From positions 1 through 59,741 of the forward strand of contig JAJZWM010000002.1 of assembly GCA_021846665.1 (NCBI GenBank): a stretch of 59,741 nucleotides of DNA. Reading direction: 5' to 3'. Shown in pieces: positions 29,384 through 39,750 of this stretch; the first letter of the stretch is position 1, and the number at the start of each line of letters is the position of its first letter. A program made the translations under genes and the position numbers. A model generated the notes under the pieces. It was not told where the DNA came from. It saw only the letters and a list, made by a program, of their open reading frames with translations, and did not search any database. Origin of the DNA: Nanobdellota archaeon (GTDB lineage: Archaea > Nanobdellota > Nanobdellia > Parvarchaeales > Parvarchaeaceae).

Positions 29384-30733
29384 ATGTCTGACTTTCAAAA
29401 TAGAGAAAGAACAGAGATGTTAGAGATTTTCCCAAAAAAAGAGAGAATCGAAACAATAAGGAAAGTCATTACAGAAGTAAAGAGACATTTTATACCTTTT
29501 AATGATTTGGTAAAAACTCCGGCATCATTAAAATACCCCGATTATAACCTTATGTGGAATAGAGATGCAGCATATTCTTCATATTATATTACAGAATTTA
29601 TAAAAAATGCAAAAAAAAGTAATTTATATGATTTATTAAGTGAAGAAATCGATGAATTAGATACTTTAAATGGAAAGCTAGTAGCAACTTTATGGGAAAA
29701 CTTAGAGTCTGAGATTAAAAAAATAAAAATGAATGGATATGAAACAGATATATCTAAGGTAGAATCTAAACTAGGTGATAATCATATACTATCAAGATTT
29801 GATGTTGATGAAAATGGGGTAAAACGAGCTGACAAAGATAAAGCAGAAGGAAAGATAACAAGAAGCTGGACTATGCAGTATGACTCCGCCCCTTTAGTGA
29901 TTATGGCCACTGAAAACTATATTCAGGAACATGGAAAAGAAGGATTAAAAAATACAAATAAAAAAATTGTAAAGAATCTAGACTTTTTAGTAAACTATAT
30001 GTACACTTTCCATAAAACCCCTTGCGCAGATGCATGGGAACAGTACTATTTTTATGATAGGGATAATACACTGAATGGACAGAATTACGTTGGCAAAACC
30101 ATAGATTCATATACTGTTTCTTCGCTTTATAAAGGAATAAAAAGTGCAAAAGAGATAGCAAAGACATTAGATATTAAATTAACAGATGTAGATGAATCTG
30201 AGATATCTTCTTTCTTGCTAGATAATTTCATTGTAAATGATGGAAAAAGAGGCACTTTCCTTGCAAAATCAAAAATAGAATATAGTGAAACTATGCCAAG
30301 CATAGGAGCAGAAGAAATAGAGATATTCAACACTTTTAAGCCGAAAGGAGTGGAACAATTAGAAGAAAACACGTTAAAAACAATAGAAAATGAACTTTTT
30401 CATGGAGAATATCTGCCAATAAGATATCGATTTTTTGGAAAATACCGTGGTATAATAGACACATATTTTGGTAGAGGCTCTTGGTTCCATCTAGGATTGC
30501 AGTATTCTATGTATCTTATGGAAAAAGGAAAAAAAGAGCAGGCAGAGGACATAATTAACTATATAGAGAGAAAAATAGAAAATGATGGATCATTACCTGA
30601 GCAGGAAGTTTATGATAAAAATAAGGTGAATGATAATAATAACTTCTTTGAAAGAAATGGCAATTCGACTATAAAGTGTCTTCTTTGGGCAGAAACTGCA
30701 TATTTAGCTGCTGTCTCTAAACTAGTAAAATAA
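29384..30733 (+). CDS. glycoside hydrolase, GH15-like (alpha/alpha)6 barrel
   Basis: YNLMWNRDAAYSSYYITEF, KITRSWTMQYDSAPLVIMA, DAWEQYYFYD, RGSWFHLGLQYSMYLMEKGKKEQAEDI. Confidence 0.6.
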   Translation: MSDFQNRERTEMLEIFPKKERIETIRKVITEVKRHFIPFNDLVKTPASLKYPDYNLMWNRDAAYSSYYITEFIKNAKKSNLYDLLSEEIDELDTLNGKLVATLWENLESEIKKIKMNGYETDISKVESKLGDNHILSRFDVDENGVKRADKDKAEGKITRSWTMQYDSAPLVIMATENYIQEHGKEGLKNTNKKIVKNLDFLVNYMYTFHKTPCADAWEQYYFYDRDNTLNGQNYVGKTIDSYTVSSLYKGIKSAKEIAKTLDIKLTDVDESEISSFLLDNFIVNDGKRGTFLAKSKIEYSETMPSIGAEEIEIFNTFKPKGVEQLEENTLKTIENELFHGEYLPIRYRFFGKYRGIIDTYFGRGSWFHLGLQYSMYLMEKGKKEQAEDIINYIERKIENDGSLPEQEVYDKNKVNDNNNFFERNGNSTIKCLLWAETAYLAAVSKLVK

Positions 30734-30763
30734 TTTAAACAACAAAAATAATTTATACTATAT

Positions 30764-31198
30764 ATGATAAAAAAGCAAAAAATAGTGGTAGGTTTTGATG
30801 GTTCTAATCACTCGAAAAAAGCTGTTAAATATGTCATTGATAACTTTGATAGAGGTAGCACGATTTACCTTGTTTATGTAGAAGAAATGCTTACACCGTT
30901 ATACCTTTCTAATCCTAGCCTTTTCATAGATGATAGCATAATTAAAAAAATTAGAGAAAAAACTAAAAAGGAGCTTAAACAACAAGCAGATATGATAAAA
31001 AAGAAGAAATTCAAAGTAGAATATAAGTATATAGAAGGCTATCCTCCCAACCAGATAATAAACGAGGCAAAGAGAGAAAATGCAAATATAATAGTAGTAG
31101 GAAGCCGTGGAATGGGGAGATGGAAGGGTTCTGTACTAGGCTCAGTTAGTCAGGCATTAACAGTAATTAGCAATATTCCTTTACTAATAATAAAATAG
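30764..31198 (+). CDS. universal stress protein (UspA family)
   Basis: VVGFDGSNHSKKAV..IIVVGSRGMGRWKGSVLGSVSQAL. Confidence 0.93.
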   Translation: MIKKQKIVVGFDGSNHSKKAVKYVIDNFDRGSTIYLVYVEEMLTPLYLSNPSLFIDDSIIKKIREKTKKELKQQADMIKKKKFKVEYKYIEGYPPNQIINEAKRENANIIVVGSRGMGRWKGSVLGSVSQALTVISNIPLLIIK

Positions 31199-31199
31199 T

Positions 31200-31703
31200 T
31201 TAAGGCAGGTATTCCCAGATGTAGTAATCCTGTTTTCCTAGATATCTTCTTAGTTTTCCAACTTTTCTAAATCCAGCTTTTTTAAGAAACTTTTTGGACT
31301 CTTTATCTATACTAAGTGAAACACACTGTATATTATGTATCCCATTTTTCTTAGCATAGCCAATAACTTTTAGTATTAACATAAGACCCACACCCTGCCT
31401 TCTATATTCTTTTCCGACTATTAGCTTATCTATCTTTAGCAAACCACCTTCGTATAATTCAGATATACATGCACCAATTATTCTATTATTCTCTAAACTA
31501 GCGGAAAAGACAGAATATGTATTAGTAGACAAATTTTCTGGTTTATAGTTCTTTAAATCGAAATTCTTGCTTTCCTTATTTTCAAGTTGATCTGCTTTTA
31601 TATAATTTCTTATAAAATTTATCACTTTTTTACGCCTATTCTCCAATTTTTCTAGAGTCACTTCAAATATTACTCTTTCTCTAATTTTGAATTCCATATG
31701 CAC
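31200..31703 (-). CDS. GNAT-family N-acetyltransferase
   Basis: LIVGKEYRRQGVGLMLILKVIGYAKKNGIHNIQCVSL; convergent with usp. Confidence 0.85.
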   Translation of the reverse strand: MHMEFKIRERVIFEVTLEKLENRRKKVINFIRNYIKADQLENKESKNFDLKNYKPENLSTNTYSVFSASLENNRIIGACISELYEGGLLKIDKLIVGKEYRRQGVGLMLILKVIGYAKKNGIHNIQCVSLSIDKESKKFLKKAGFRKVGKLRRYLGKQDYYIWEYLP

Positions 31704-31864
31704 TAAATAGCGATTATATTGAAACTAGTTATTGTTTTAACTATACTGATAAAATTACAATTATTTATAGTTTCCATTTAACTGTAGTATCTACGTATTT
31801 AAAACTTATAAAAACTAAATTATTTTATTATTTATTAGTAACAATAAAGCTTTTATATGAGTAG

Positions 31865-31878
31865 CTTTCATATGAAAG
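31865..31878. promoter_or_regulatory. 14-bp perfect palindrome CTTTCATATGAAAG adjacent to the start codon of 31880..32809
   Basis: Direct reading; ends 1 bp before ATG. Confidence 0.4.
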
Positions 31879-31879
31879 T

Positions 31880-32809
31880 ATGAAATTAGCACAAAATTCA
31901 TATAATAGAATAGAAAAAACGTTACAGTGGGAAGATATAAAGAAAGAAAATTCTCTTTATAATCACATTTATAAGTTTTTAAGTAATGCAAACAAAGCAG
32001 GATATGGCTATACAGATGTAGATACCAATAAAAATAGCAATGAGATATCACTTATTTTTGGAAATTACAAAGATAATAATGAATACTACCGTATAAAACT
32101 TTCAAATATAGTATATAAAAATGGAACAGAAGGTAGCAGTAAAGGAATAATAAAAAGTGATACTAACCTGGAAAAATTAATAGGATATAATGAAACCAAT
32201 GGAAAATACGATAAAATAGAGATACTTTCAAGAGAAAAAGAGACAAAAGCAACGCCTAGACAGTATAGTAAGCTTTTTATGAGAGAGTATAACCTTAATA
32301 AGGAAGCAAATCTACCAAAGATAAGAAATTATGATCTGAATAAAGTGCTTCTTTATTCTTTTGCGGCTGCTTATGGTGCAACTGCAGTATCTGCACTCGA
32401 TAACACCCCATTAGTAAATAACACATACTATGGTTTGCTTCATTTAGGCGTGTTATTAGCACCATTTATACCATTACAATTTAGTAAGAAAATGAGATCA
32501 TTACCACAGTTATTTAGTCTGGCACTTGTTTCATGGGTCGCAAATAGCCTAGCTTATTATCCAATTGGGATGTTAATGGGACATACTGCTGATAACTTAA
32601 CAGATATGATAAACTTTTACAAATTCCAAGTTGGATTAGGAAATGGTAGTTATATTGACAAGTATGGCCCTATTGCCTTAAAAATAAGTTCTAAGACAAA
32701 GGCTTTATCATATATCGGAAGACTAGGGTTGGCAGGAGTTTTATCACAATTTGATAAAATTCTTGACAAATTTAAAAGTGGCGAAAAGGAGGTAAAAAAT
32801 GGAAAATAA
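31880..32809 (+). CDS. hypothetical membrane protein (soluble N-terminus, several TM segments)
   Basis: 309 aa; TM segments around LLYSFAAAYGATAV, GLLHLGVLLAPFIPL; 11-bp overlap with the next ORF. Confidence 0.6.
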   Translation: MKLAQNSYNRIEKTLQWEDIKKENSLYNHIYKFLSNANKAGYGYTDVDTNKNSNEISLIFGNYKDNNEYYRIKLSNIVYKNGTEGSSKGIIKSDTNLEKLIGYNETNGKYDKIEILSREKETKATPRQYSKLFMREYNLNKEANLPKIRNYDLNKVLLYSFAAAYGATAVSALDNTPLVNNTYYGLLHLGVLLAPFIPLQFSKKMRSLPQLFSLALVSWVANSLAYYPIGMLMGHTADNLTDMINFYKFQVGLGNGSYIDKYGPIALKISSKTKALSYIGRLGLAGVLSQFDKILDKFKSGEKEVKNGK

Positions 32810-33500
32810 CTCACGTAATTTGGAAGAACTAATAAGAGAAAGTAATGATAAAAGAAAATACATAGATATTGCTTCTTTGACAGGAAAATCCAATATGGAT
32901 AATAACGGCTATCACTTTATAGACGAAAAGGAGTATATAGCAATAACTGCAGGTAATCTATCAGTATTCCATCCGGAGATTACTTCTTTTGCACAATACA
33001 TGGTATTTAAGAGAGATTTTGAATACGAATTCAAAAACCTTGATAAAATAAATAAAATTATACCAGAAAACTCAGTAAAGCCAATTGCTTTAGTATATGA
33101 TAATTCGATCTCAAAAAATTACATACGTGGGTATATAACTAAAACGAATGGAAAAATAACCAATCTTAAGGATTATTTAAAAGAAAAGAGAAATGTAGAT
33201 TTAAGCGCAGATCAAATACTTGATATAAAAAACCAGCTTATAACCGCAAAAGAAAAGCTTAAAAAAGCTGATATATATAACAGACTACCAGAGAGCACCT
33301 TTTCTATAAAAGACATATATATAACGGAAAAGAATAAAGTGGTTTTAATGAATATGAACTATTTACTGGATTTTTCAGTTAAGAATACTAAAGGTTTAGA
33401 CAAAGAGCTTAAAAACACAATAAAATACCTCGATAAAACGAAGGTTAAAAACTTATATTATATGTACGGCGGGAAAAATAATGCTACTCCATCTTATTGA
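32799..33500 (+). CDS. hypothetical protein, possible pseudokinase
   Basis: SVKPIAL..IKNQLITAKEKLKKADIYNRLPESTFSIKDIYITEKNKVVLMNMNYLL follows the layout of the 15996..16562 kinase without catalytic residues. Confidence 0.5.
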   Translation: MENNSRNLEELIRESNDKRKYIDIASLTGKSNMDNNGYHFIDEKEYIAITAGNLSVFHPEITSFAQYMVFKRDFEYEFKNLDKINKIIPENSVKPIALVYDNSISKNYIRGYITKTNGKITNLKDYLKEKRNVDLSADQILDIKNQLITAKEKLKKADIYNRLPESTFSIKDIYITEKNKVVLMNMNYLLDFSVKNTKGLDKELKNTIKYLDKTKVKNLYYMYGGKNNATPSY

Positions 33501-33825
33501 TCTTATAAGTTCTGTTTATTTTAAGTAAGTCGTGCTATTTATATTCCATGTAATAAATGGATTTTTTCATCTGACTAAATTTATGTAAATAATTTAAATT
33601 ATCCTTACTTTTCTTATTGTTGTATTTCTACTGTTAATTGATGCTTTTGTTCAAAAAATCAATAATAAGGGTATTTACTGCGAACTAATATCATATATTA
33701 ATCCAGTATATAATCCACATGATTCGTAAACAATAACTATATTAATACATTATTTAAGGCAAAATAGGGATTTGTAAGAAAAAATAAAACGTTGAATACT
33801 TATAAAAAATAAATGTTATAACACA

Positions 33826-34455
33826 TTAGCTTATTACAGTTTTCTTTATCCTCTTCCAAATATCACTTTCGAATCTTTCTTGGTTTGCCCATCTGCCTCT
33901 TGCATGATAGCCATATCTTTCCCAGTAACCATCCTTATAATCTTTTACTAAAAAGATAAGCTTTAGCCATTTTGCGCTTTTCCAACCATATAAAGAAGGT
34001 ATAAATGGCCTCGCTGGAAAACCTTGCTGTTTTTTCAGAACTTCGCCATTTAGCCTCAAAGCTATGATAGAATCGGCGGTTATATCCTCTAAATTTATTG
34101 GCACAGTATAACCATCTAAACAATAAAAAATAGCAAATTTTGCTTCTTTTTTTACCTCTGCCATTTCAAGAATCTTTTTTAATGAAGGTCCCTCCCACAA
34201 AACATTTTTAATAGACCACTTTGTGACACAATTGAAATCTAAACTATATTTCAAATGCTCCATATTATTTAATTCATCATATGAGAATGCAAGTTTTTTG
34301 TTTACAAGCCCGTCAATTTCCAATTTCCACTTTCCTAAATCAACGTCCAAAGAATTACCGTTTAATGCATCATACAGAATGAAGTTTTTTATGTAAAACT
34401 GGCCCTTTGCAAGTGGAGTTTCTCTTTCCATAATAGGATAGAGACTTCCTAGCAA
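33826..34455 (-). CDS. sulfite-oxidase-fold molybdopterin-dependent oxidoreductase (YedY-like)
   Basis: WKLEIDGLVNKKLAFSYDELNNM..LDFNCVTKWS..FPARPFIPSLYGWKSAKWLKLIFLV..GYWERYGYHARGRWANQERF. Confidence 0.87.
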   Translation of the reverse strand: MLGSLYPIMERETPLAKGQFYIKNFILYDALNGNSLDVDLGKWKLEIDGLVNKKLAFSYDELNNMEHLKYSLDFNCVTKWSIKNVLWEGPSLKKILEMAEVKKEAKFAIFYCLDGYTVPINLEDITADSIIALRLNGEVLKKQQGFPARPFIPSLYGWKSAKWLKLIFLVKDYKDGYWERYGYHARGRWANQERFESDIWKRIKKTVIS

Positions 34456-34491
34456 TTAAATAATTGCAGTGCAGTAAAAAGTAGAATAATT

Positions 34492-35388
34492 TTAGTGCTT
34501 TTTTCGTTTATCTAGAGAATTTTTTATTTTTATTAACGTCATAATTATATCGTTTCTTGGCAGATCATCTGACTGAGACTTACACACAGCATTGACTGAG
34601 AAGATATTACTTTTGTTTGCAAAACTGGTTTCAGATATAAAAACTGACGGAATTTCTTTTATAAATGAAAGTTTTTTCAATTCAGATTTTGCAGTTTCTA
34701 TAAATTTATTAGGATCTATCGATGATGGAACTTCATACCTTACTTTTACATTCCTATATTCTTCATTATTCAAGAATATAGAAGCCTGTAATACAATACT
34801 ATTCGGGATTTTTATTGGTATATTGTTATCCAAGCGTATAGTAGTAAATGTAAGTGTCATCTTTTCTACTATTCCAGTATAACCTGGAACAAGAAAATCC
34901 TGGGAAAAGAATTTTGGAGGATAACTGGGTGCAATCAAACCGTACTGCCACGTACTTAATGTTATTCTATCACCGATATTAAATGGTTTTGAGAAAAGAA
35001 GAACTATCCCGCTGAAAAAGTTTGAAAGAGAAGCTTGTGCTGCTAAACCTACTACAACGCCTACAAACCCGCCTCCTAATATAACGGAGGTTAAACCTAT
35101 TTTAAAAGAAGACAGCGCAATTGCTATTACTATTATATACCCTGCCAATCTTGTAACAAAAACTATTGTATTGCTAACTTGTTTGTTCTTGCTATTTGCT
35201 TTTGCCTCTATTATATCGCTTACTAGATTAACTATTAAAACTCCTGCGATTAGTATAAGAACCATGTATATTACATCGTTAATGTTGGATGGAATGCCAG
35301 GTATCAAGGTAATAATGTAAGCTATCACTGAGAACAACACTAAAACTGAAATTATAAAATAAATTTTATTCTTAACTTTTGTATCCAT
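34492..35388 (-). CDS. MscS-family mechanosensitive ion channel
   Basis: LGGGFVGVVVGLAAQASLSNFFSGIVLLFSKPFNIGDRI. Confidence 0.93.
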   Translation of the reverse strand: MDTKVKNKIYFIISVLVLFSVIAYIITLIPGIPSNINDVIYMVLILIAGVLIVNLVSDIIEAKANSKNKQVSNTIVFVTRLAGYIIVIAIALSSFKIGLTSVILGGGFVGVVVGLAAQASLSNFFSGIVLLFSKPFNIGDRITLSTWQYGLIAPSYPPKFFSQDFLVPGYTGIVEKMTLTFTTIRLDNNIPIKIPNSIVLQASIFLNNEEYRNVKVRYEVPSSIDPNKFIETAKSELKKLSFIKEIPSVFISETSFANKSNIFSVNAVCKSQSDDLPRNDIIMTLIKIKNSLDKRKKH

Positions 35389-35546
35389 TACCTTAAAAAG
35401 AATTCATTATATAAAATCGTTATTATCTGGTTTCCTTTTAAGCACATAATTTTTGATTTTTCAGATAAACTTAAAATGTATAGAATAATAAACTCTGACA
35501 ATGTCTCATTTCATTAGAAGATAAACGCAGATACATAAACCTTAAT

Positions 35547-36209
35547 CTAAGGTTTTATGTAATCTTTCCAATTTTCATTATCTTTTTCAATAGGTACATA
35601 ATGAGTATTTTCATTTATCTCATTTTCACTAATACTTGCAAGTCTAGGATTACTTGGATTGTTATGCTCTAATATATCTAGAATTTTCTTGCCATTCTCA
35701 AAAGAAGGGTAGATATGCCAACAAACTGTTTGTCCATCTCTATTTTTTCTTATATCCTCTAACACATATTCCCGCTTTTCGTCTATATCACTATTCTCTG
35801 GGTTATCTGCCAACATAACTTTATAGTATCTAAAAAAGTTATCCTCGGTATTAATTCTCTTTTTATCAGATAAATCTATTAGATAGAGAAGATTCTCTTT
35901 CAAGCGATTACTAAAAAAGTCACTGTCATTTACTTCAGAGGTGTAATTAACTCTTAAAGGAACACTGTTTTTAAATAAATAAAGAAAGTCCTCTCCGTCC
36001 TTATTAACGATATACGCATGTAACCTTTTATAAGTCAAAAGCTCTGAATTTTTATACAATTTATATTCTGGATCTAATTCATTACCAGATGGATTTATCT
36101 TCAAAACTGCAAAAGAAAATGCAAACTCCTCATCGGCTGTATATCCATTATAAGAATCTATTTTTTCGGCTCCAGTTAATAATGATTCTAATAATTTTTC
36201 TTTTTCCAT
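35547..36209 (-). CDS. hypothetical protein
   Basis: 220-aa ORF, no family recognised. Confidence 0.5.
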   Translation of the reverse strand: MEKEKLLESLLTGAEKIDSYNGYTADEEFAFSFAVLKINPSGNELDPEYKLYKNSELLTYKRLHAYIVNKDGEDFLYLFKNSVPLRVNYTSEVNDSDFFSNRLKENLLYLIDLSDKKRINTEDNFFRYYKVMLADNPENSDIDEKREYVLEDIRKNRDGQTVCWHIYPSFENGKKILDILEHNNPSNPRLASISENEINENTHYVPIEKDNENWKDYIKP

Positions 36210-36292
36210 AATTTTTATAGAAAAATTCTAATATATAAAGATTATTATTTGTAAAATTTACAATAATACCTATTAAAATTGAAATCTAACAA

Positions 36293-38071
36293 TTAATATT
36301 CCTGAACGCTTTTGTACATTTTATCGAACTCATACCAAAGTTTGGAAGGTAGATTCTTTTCAAATTTTTTAAAGAAGACTTTTACTTCATTTAATTCCTT
36401 TAACCAGCCTTGCTTATCAAAATAGAATAACTCCTCAATTTTTTCTTTTCTTATATTCAACCCCTTTAAATCTAAATCTTTTATATTAGGTATAAAACCA
36501 ATAGGCAATTCAATTGCATTTACTTTTTTATCAACTCTATCAATCATCCATTTTAGCACTCTAAAATTTTCACCAAAACCCGGCCATATATAATTTCCTT
36601 TTTCATCTTTTCTAAACCAATTTACATTAAAAACCTTTGGTGGATTTTTTACTTTATCAGCAACATCAAACCAATGTTTAAAATAATCCCCCATATTATA
36701 ACCACAAAATGCAAGCATTGACATCGGATCAGATCTTACTATGCCTGTAGAAGCAGACTGCGCAGCAGTTGTTTCTGCTCTCGTCATCGCTCCTAGTAAT
36801 ATACCTTGTTCAAATGTCTTTGCTTCATATACTAAAGGGATAAGTGAAGAGCGTCTGCCACCAAATAACATTATTGATAATTCAACACCATTTGGATCTT
36901 CATATGACTTAGATTTGAATTTATACTGTTTTAACGGGGTAGTAAATCTTGAATTTTTATGTGCTGCTTCTTTACCGTTTCCAGTATGCCATTCCGTACC
37001 TGTCCAATCATATAGGAGTTCTGTAGGCTCACTTAAACCTTCCCACCAAGGTGTATTGTTCTTTGGATTTAAAGCGACGTTCGTAAAAATCGTATTTTTC
37101 TTAAGTGACTCCAGTATATTTGGATTACTACTTGGGCCCGTACCATATGCAACTCCAAAGAAACCATTTTCAGGGTTTATACCTCTAAGTTCTCCTCCTT
37201 TACCTACAAAAAGCCAGCTTATATCATCACCAACTGTTCTTGCTTCAAATTCATTGAAATTAGAAGGCGGCTTTATCATTGCCAAGTTTGTTTTACCGCT
37301 TGCACTTGGTAATGCACCGCTTATATAATACTTATTTTTTCTCTTCTTATCAGATACTTCAAGAAGAAACATGTGCTCTGCTAACCATCCTTCATCTCTT
37401 GCAGCTACACTTGCTATTCTTAAAGCGTGTGGTTTTTTGCTTAGTATCGCATTTCCACCGTATTCTGTGTTTATACTCATTAACAACAATTCATCTGGAA
37501 AATGGCAGATATACCTATTTTTAATGCTTAAATCGCCTGTCGAATGTAATGCTCTCACATATTTTTTCTTCTTTCCTATCTCTTTTACAGCAACTTGACC
37601 CATCCTTGTAAGTATACGCATATTTAATACTACATATGCACTATCAGTTATTTCAATACCAACCTGAGAAAAATCTGAATTTTCAGGGCCCATTAAATAT
37701 GGAATAATATACATTGTCTTCCCTCTCATCACTCCATCAAAAAGTCCCCACATCATTTTAAATGCTTTTTCTTTTTTCATCCACCTATTTGTTGGCCCTG
37801 CCTCTTCCGCATTTTCAGTGCATATCAAGGTTCTATCTTCTACTCTTGCAACATCATCTCTCTGCGTGCGATAAAGATAGCAGTTTTCATATTCTTTTTC
37901 ATTAAGTTTTATCCATTTTCCTTCATTTGTAAGTAGATTATTTAACTCAGCGTTCTCTTCATCGGATCCATCACACCAGTATACTTTGTCAGGCTTTGTT
38001 CTTTCCTTGACTTCATAAACCCATGAAACCAAAGAACCTGGTAAAGACTTAATATCTTTTTCATCTAGCAT
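36293..38071 (-). CDS. pckG: phosphoenolpyruvate carboxykinase (GTP)
   Basis: GALPSASGKTNLAMI, TVGDDISWL, YIWPGFGENFRVLKWMIDR; SD-like GGTGA upstream. Confidence 0.95.
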   Translation of the reverse strand: MLDEKDIKSLPGSLVSWVYEVKERTKPDKVYWCDGSDEENAELNNLLTNEGKWIKLNEKEYENCYLYRTQRDDVARVEDRTLICTENAEEAGPTNRWMKKEKAFKMMWGLFDGVMRGKTMYIIPYLMGPENSDFSQVGIEITDSAYVVLNMRILTRMGQVAVKEIGKKKKYVRALHSTGDLSIKNRYICHFPDELLLMSINTEYGGNAILSKKPHALRIASVAARDEGWLAEHMFLLEVSDKKRKNKYYISGALPSASGKTNLAMIKPPSNFNEFEARTVGDDISWLFVGKGGELRGINPENGFFGVAYGTGPSSNPNILESLKKNTIFTNVALNPKNNTPWWEGLSEPTELLYDWTGTEWHTGNGKEAAHKNSRFTTPLKQYKFKSKSYEDPNGVELSIMLFGGRRSSLIPLVYEAKTFEQGILLGAMTRAETTAAQSASTGIVRSDPMSMLAFCGYNMGDYFKHWFDVADKVKNPPKVFNVNWFRKDEKGNYIWPGFGENFRVLKWMIDRVDKKVNAIELPIGFIPNIKDLDLKGLNIRKEKIEELFYFDKQGWLKELNEVKVFFKKFEKNLPSKLWYEFDKMYKSVQEY

Positions 38072-38256
38072 TATTATTCACCTACAATGTTTTTCGAAGC
38101 TTTTGTACTAAAGATAACTAATTCAAAAGCCGAAACATAGTATTAATATTCATTTAATTGATTTATAGTTTTTTTATTAATGCTATTATTAAAAATACTT
38201 TTTTACTATACCATAAAGTAAAAATTATCTTTTAAAGTCAATTAAAAGCTTAAATA

Positions 38257-39705
38257 TTGGAAGTTTTCAAAGAGTTAGATATGACTTTCAACAATAATGC
38301 AATCGATTCTTTGTATACAGCTAAAAAAGAAGTGGGAGAATTAATAAAAGAGAATAAAAACAATGAAAAGTTGAATGAGATAATAAAAAACAAAGGAATA
38401 AAACTTGATGATTTACTGAATGCTGAAGTAAACTTAGAATATAATACTCTTAATATAAAAACTTCATATTATACTAGAGACTACAAAAGTAATATTGTCT
38501 ATCTCATAAACGCAATAGGAGATATAAAGGCTTTTTCCAAAAGCGTTTATAAAAATATACGATTTGATATTGAAAATAATGAAAACGATGAAAGCTATTC
38601 TATAACAGCAATTAATGAAAAAGACGAAAACTTATTCTATTTTAGACTTTCTAAAGGTATTCTTGACAACAATGGATTAAAACATGCCTTTTTATATACA
38701 ACTATATACAAAAATTTCGCAGAAAAACAATCATTTGCAAAGGAATTGTTCTCAATATTGAATGAAAAAGTAATAATAAAAGATATAGAAAATACATATA
38801 AGAATTTATTAATCGAAGGTTCTGACCTGGAAAACCAAAAAAGTTTAACTGATATTCTCAAGGATCTTGGACTAGAAGTTTACAATAGCGATATAAATAT
38901 GAATGCAGTTGGAGGATATGATGATATAAAAGATAGAATTGAAAGAGAAGTATTTACTCCTTTTACACATAAGGATATACTTAATGAAATAAGAAAAATT
39001 ACACGAATAACAAAAAAGAATGAAACGAATAGTGCATTGTTTTATGGAGAACCAGGAACGGGCAAGACATTAATGGCAAGAGTAATATCAAATGAAAACA
39101 AACTAAATTTCATTTATATGAATATGTCACAGATATATTCGCATTGGTATGGCGATTCTCCAAAAAGGATGGAAGCCGCATTTAATCTTGTAAACAGATA
39201 TTCAAAACAAAACGGTAAAACAGTATTATTTATAGATGAAATAGATTCATTAGGAAATAGACAGTACAACAGCAACGAAAGTAACAAGGTACTAAATGTC
39301 CTACTTACAAAATTAAGTGGTATTAAATCTGAAGATAATGAAGATTTACTTTTAATTGGCTGTACAAACCTAATTGAAAATATTGACCCTGCTTTAATAT
39401 CAAGATTCAAAAGCAAAATCCTATTTAGAAAACCAAACGAAGAGGATAGAATCGGTATAATCTCAACATATTCACAAAAACTTTCAGAAAATGATATAAG
39501 ATCATTTGCAAAAAATACTGAAGGACTAACTGGCAGAGACATAGAATCTATAATTTCAATAGCAGAAGAGAATCTTGCATACGATATAGCAAATAAAAAA
39601 ATAGATTACAAAACTCCAAAAATAGAGGATTATATGCATGCATTAAATTTATTCAAAGAGAATCATGAAAAGGAAAAACAGAAAACAAGTGGTCTTTACA
39701 GTTAA
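38257..39705 (+). CDS. AAA+ ATPase with an unrecognised ~220-aa N-terminal domain
   Basis: GEPGTGKTLMARVI, TVLFIDEIDSLG, NIDPALISRFKSKILF. Confidence 0.88.
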   Translation: MEVFKELDMTFNNNAIDSLYTAKKEVGELIKENKNNEKLNEIIKNKGIKLDDLLNAEVNLEYNTLNIKTSYYTRDYKSNIVYLINAIGDIKAFSKSVYKNIRFDIENNENDESYSITAINEKDENLFYFRLSKGILDNNGLKHAFLYTTIYKNFAEKQSFAKELFSILNEKVIIKDIENTYKNLLIEGSDLENQKSLTDILKDLGLEVYNSDINMNAVGGYDDIKDRIEREVFTPFTHKDILNEIRKITRITKKNETNSALFYGEPGTGKTLMARVISNENKLNFIYMNMSQIYSHWYGDSPKRMEAAFNLVNRYSKQNGKTVLFIDEIDSLGNRQYNSNESNKVLNVLLTKLSGIKSEDNEDLLLIGCTNLIENIDPALISRFKSKILFRKPNEEDRIGIISTYSQKLSENDIRSFAKNTEGLTGRDIESIISIAEENLAYDIANKKIDYKTPKIEDYMHALNLFKENHEKEKQKTSGLYS

Positions 39706-39750
39706 CAATTATAAATTTACTTTTAAATAATATTAAAAGATATAATAATA

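Noticed and set aside
33501-33825. ~325-bp intergenic region as possible RNA gene or small ORF
   Set aside because: AT-rich with no convincing stem structure, ORF or promoter pattern
36741-37328. 195-aa plus-strand ORF antisense to pckG
   Set aside because: Shadow ORF opposite a conserved enzyme, no recognisable domain
39114-39542. 142-aa minus-strand ORF opposite the AAA ATPase
   Set aside because: Shadow ORF of a conserved AAA core
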